In this document: piece after piece, positions 12,277 through 13,952 of the stretch
Layout: every line of letters begins with the position of its first letter
How positions within the stretch are numbered: the stretch's first letter is position 1
DNA from: Patescibacteria group bacterium
GTDB lineage: Bacteria > Patescibacteriota > Microgenomatia > UBA12405 > JAHJSD01
Assembly: GCA_018830585.1 (NCBI GenBank)
Contig: JAHJSD010000090.1
Location: forward strand, 1-13,952
Direction of reading: 5' to 3'
Length of the DNA: 13,952 bases
The notes under the pieces: generated by a model
Told to the model about the DNA's origin: nothing
The model's database searches: none
Seen by the model: only the letters and a program-made list of their open reading frames with translations
Made by a program: the position numbers and the translations under genes

Positions 12277-12735
12277 ATGAAAATGACGAAAAAACAATCA
12301 GGTTTCACCCTAGTAGAGCTTTTAGTGGTAATCGGTATTTTGGCAGTGTTAACGGCAGTAGTCTTGGTTGCCGTCAACCCGGGAAGACAGTTAGCTCAAG
12401 CAAGAGATACTCAGAGGAGGGCCGATGTTAACACTGTTATCACCTCAATCACCGCCTATATGGCGGATCCGGAGAATAACGGTCAATTGCCGGCAGGTCT
12501 AGTGACTCCCTGCGTCCCCGGCCCCGCTCAGGTTATCGGTTCTGCATTAGGAAATCTTGACATAGGGGCAATCGTAGCGCCGACTTATGTTGCCGGTATA
12601 CCAATAGATCCGAGCGGAGGGACAGCGGCTAATACCGGTTATACCGTCTGTATTGCTGAAGTTACAGCCAGAAGAATTACTGTTTCCGCTCCGAATACGG
12701 AAATTGCCACCACGATGATCTCGGTAACAAGATAA
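12277..12735 (+). CDS. Type IV pilin-like / pseudopilin protein
   Basis: A 152-residue secreted filament subunit. The class III signal is textbook: short positive leader MKMTKKQSG, cleavage before F10, Glu at mature position 5 (E14), then a hydrophobic helix (FTLVELLVVIGILAVLTAVV, 10-29). The C-terminal globular part (about 45-152) has only two cysteines, C79 and C125, which could form the D-region disulfide of a pilin. The thiol-redox genes in the same region could service such bonds. A strong GGGGGTG ribosome site (12262-12268) precedes ATG 12277. A weak TTGACA (12177-12182) with TAAGCT is a possible promoter. The gene is monocistronic, followed by a repeat and then a strong terminator. No prepilin peptidase or assembly ATPase is present here. 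Confidence 0.92.
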   Translation: MKMTKKQSGFTLVELLVVIGILAVLTAVVLVAVNPGRQLAQARDTQRRADVNTVITSITAYMADPENNGQLPAGLVTPCVPGPAQVIGSALGNLDIGAIVAPTYVAGIPIDPSGGTAANTGYTVCIAEVTARRITVSAPNTEIATTMISVTR

Positions 12736-12751
12736 AATCGGATTTACTTAG

Positions 12752-12840
12752 ATGGAGCCCCACGGGTAAAATCCGTGGTGTTGATCCAAAATCTCGTTGG
12801 GGTGAATATACCTAAACCAGAAAACCAGTTCGTCCACGGG
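12752..12840 (+). repeat. Interspersed ~90-bp hairpin repeat, copy B
   Basis: Counterpart of 632-720. The stem CCACGGG/TCCGTGG is retained with a G-T pair, and AACCAGAAAACCA is conserved. It lies between the pilin stop and its terminator, so it is transcribed with the pilin mRNA in the same orientation. Confidence 0.75.
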
Positions 12841-12875
12841 GAAACAATGGTTTTCTTGGTTCATGTATAAGTCTC

Positions 12876-12906
12876 AAAAAAGGGAGATTCTTGATCTCCC
12901 TTTTTT
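12876..12906. terminator. Bidirectional intrinsic terminator after the pilin gene
   Basis: AAAAAAGGGAGA and TCTCCCTTTTTT form a perfect 12-bp stem around TTCTTGA. The T-run is within the 3' arm, and the symmetric A-run would serve the opposite strand. Confidence 0.88.
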
Positions 12907-12944
12907 GGTGCGCAACAAAAAAATTAAGGGTATCCCGCTAGGTA

Positions 12945-13069
12945 AATAAACTACACACAGGCTTACGCCCGTGGTATTTTTTACCTGCCGGCTCGCTTCG
13001 ACCGCTCAGTGAGGCGGGCAGGTAGGTCATCCCCGAGTAAAGTCGAGGTTTTCGCTCTCTTGGATAAAA
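12945..13069 (+). repeat. Two-part repeat, long copy with inserted palindrome
   Basis: The left part 12945-12963 and right part 13044-13069 match 10598-10648. Between them lies a GC-rich hairpin region and a palindromic element (12982-13024). The right part ends just before the TTGACA of the next gene's promoter. Confidence 0.6.
12982..13024. repeat. 43-bp palindromic element TACCTGCC...GGCAGGTA
   Basis: Perfect 8-bp terminal inverted repeats TACCTGCC and GGCAGGTA. It is absent from the short copy of the surrounding repeat, which suggests insertion. It resembles 740-785 and 3562-3601. Confidence 0.6.
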
Positions 13070-13071
13070 AT

Positions 13072-13100
13072 TTGACAGAAGGTTCAGGAGATTATAGAAT
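13072..13100 (+). promoter_or_regulatory. Promoter of the NlpC/P60-like gene
   Basis: TTGACA (13072-13077), a 17-bp spacer and TAGAAT (13095-13100), about 41 bases before ATG 13142. Confidence 0.7.
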
Positions 13101-13141
13101 TTGTTTAAACTCTTAAGAAAGACCCACCGCCACTACCAAAC

Positions 13142-13952
13142 ATGGCAGAAAGACTAAAAGAGCTAAATCGATATGCTTTAGACAGAGCTAAGCAATACGT
13201 CAATCTAAGAGTGGCCAAAACCGAAGTCAGGACTCCTTTCTACTGCCATGAGGTAGGTATGTATATAGGCCAAGCAATGACAGAAGCAGGGATAGACCCG
13301 GCTGATATCACTGGCTTCTTTACTGTATTCAACGATCAAGACAAAGTCTCCTGGGGCTGGTATCGAGGTAAAGGGACCCCGGAACAAATTGCTCAAGCAA
13401 CAGAAGAAATCGCTAAAAGATGGAGCCTAGATATTAGCGAAGCGCCTCCTGAAGTTATTGTCGAGGTAATGAAATACGCGGGGCTGGGAGTCGACTGCTC
13501 GGGATTTATTTACAATGTCTTAAATTTCGCCTTCAGTAAATGGGGGGCCGAAAAGAAATTCAAACAAAGCTTAGATTGGATCGATGAAAAGCAAGATCCT
13601 TTTAAAGCAGGAGTGTTTGTTTTTGTGGGCAAAGCATCCAATATCATCAGTGTTGCCGACTCCAGAGAACTGGACCTGATTCTCATCAGAAAGCCTGATA
13701 TAGTACCCGCAAAACAAATTTACCACATTTTTAAGCTTGAAACACTGAAAGTTTGATTTGCGCTTGCTATAGAACAAAATACAGCCATATCGCGATATTG
13801 TTGCGAGACAATAATGAAATGGTAACTGCCCATTCGGTCATTGGCCAACTGCCAACGGGGGTACATCTCTCCAGGTTCGAATTCATTGACAACAAACCAA
13901 AATTCGGCTTCAAACCAAACTTAACAGAAGCATGGGAAAAATTATACGAGGA
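13142..13952 (+). pseudogene. NlpC/P60-like cysteine hydrolase split by a frameshift (continues past window)
   Basis: The first frame (13142-13756, 204 residues) contains the nucleophile motif GLGVDCSGFIYN (C119) and an RELDLILIR segment, the usual strand before the catalytic His. It then stops at TGA 13754. The minus-one frame, open from 13741 to the window end, carries on with ICACYRTKYSHIAILLRD, supplying the expected HxxI histidine. It continues AHSVIGQLPTG and ends within FKPNLTEAWEKLY. Cys and His of one active site therefore lie in two frames, and a single-base loss between 13741 and 13753 explains this. No canonical slippery heptamer is seen there, so programmed frameshifting is unlikely; a sequencing or assembly error is possible. 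ATG 13142 has no ribosome site, but a good promoter precedes it. There is no signal peptide. The family cleaves cell-wall peptides or acts as an amidase. Confidence 0.7.

Noticed and set aside
13741..13760. Programmed minus-one frameshift in the NlpC/P60-like gene
   Set aside because: The only window for the shift contains no X-XXY-YYZ slippery heptamer; an indel or sequence error is simpler.
1..13952. CRISPR array
   Set aside because: The repeats are dispersed palindromes of varied length; no regular repeat-spacer pattern is present.

Overview
The window most likely comes from a small-genome bacterium of the Candidate Phyla Radiation (Patescibacteria, Microgenomates-like). That is an inference from gene style: short operons, single-pass membrane proteins with Pro/Thr-rich linkers, a LOG-family protein, a CapA-like protein, a type IV pilin, frequent TTG/GTG starts, few strong ribosome binding sites, tRNAs without encoded CCA, and many short palindromic intergenic repeats. 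TGA is used as a stop (for example in the CapA gene and the thioredoxin gene), so this is not the TGA-recoding lineage SR1/Gracilibacteria.

Layout. Bases 1-614 hold the N-terminal two thirds of a cysteine synthase on the minus strand. About 365 bases upstream of it lies what reads as a complete cysteine attenuator: a 22-codon leader peptide with three consecutive Cys codons, a protector stem, an antiterminator and an intrinsic terminator (979-1100, minus strand). Next come a membrane-anchored protein (1278-2075, minus) and an IS30-family insertion sequence whose transposase has one amber codon (2131-3158). Two tRNA genes follow on the minus strand, Ile(GAT) and Val(GAC). Beside tRNA-Val lies a 35-base copy of its 3' end, split twice by palindromic elements. 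A repeat-rich stretch (3758-4411) precedes a thiol-redox operon (thioredoxin-like protein plus a thioredoxin-CcdA/DsbD fusion, 5832 to 4412, minus). That operon has two candidate promoters, and a near-perfect 21-bp palindrome lies at the predicted start of the distal one.

From 6024 to 7905 (minus) lie a small unknown gene, a probable gene remnant cut by a repeat element, a DUF134 DNA-binding protein, a MITE-like element with 12-bp terminal inverted repeats and 5-bp target duplications, and a LOG-family protein. On the plus strand, a CapA-like metallophosphatase is translationally coupled to a multi-pass GT-C-like membrane protein (7944-10414). Convergent to these is GAPDH (10676-11713, minus), followed by a 51-residue membrane protein (11819-11974, minus). 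A type IV pilin-like gene (12277-12735, plus) has a clear terminator. The window ends in an NlpC/P60-like hydrolase whose catalytic Cys and His lie in different reading frames (13142-13952).

Themes. Sulfur and thiol chemistry recurs (cysteine synthase with a Cys attenuator, thioredoxin/CcdA redox relay, Cys-rich DUF134 protein), and so do cell-surface functions (CapA, GT-C, pilin, NlpC/P60). Short palindromic mobile-looking repeats occupy nearly every intergenic region; one appears inside the CapA coding sequence and two appear inside the tRNA remnant.
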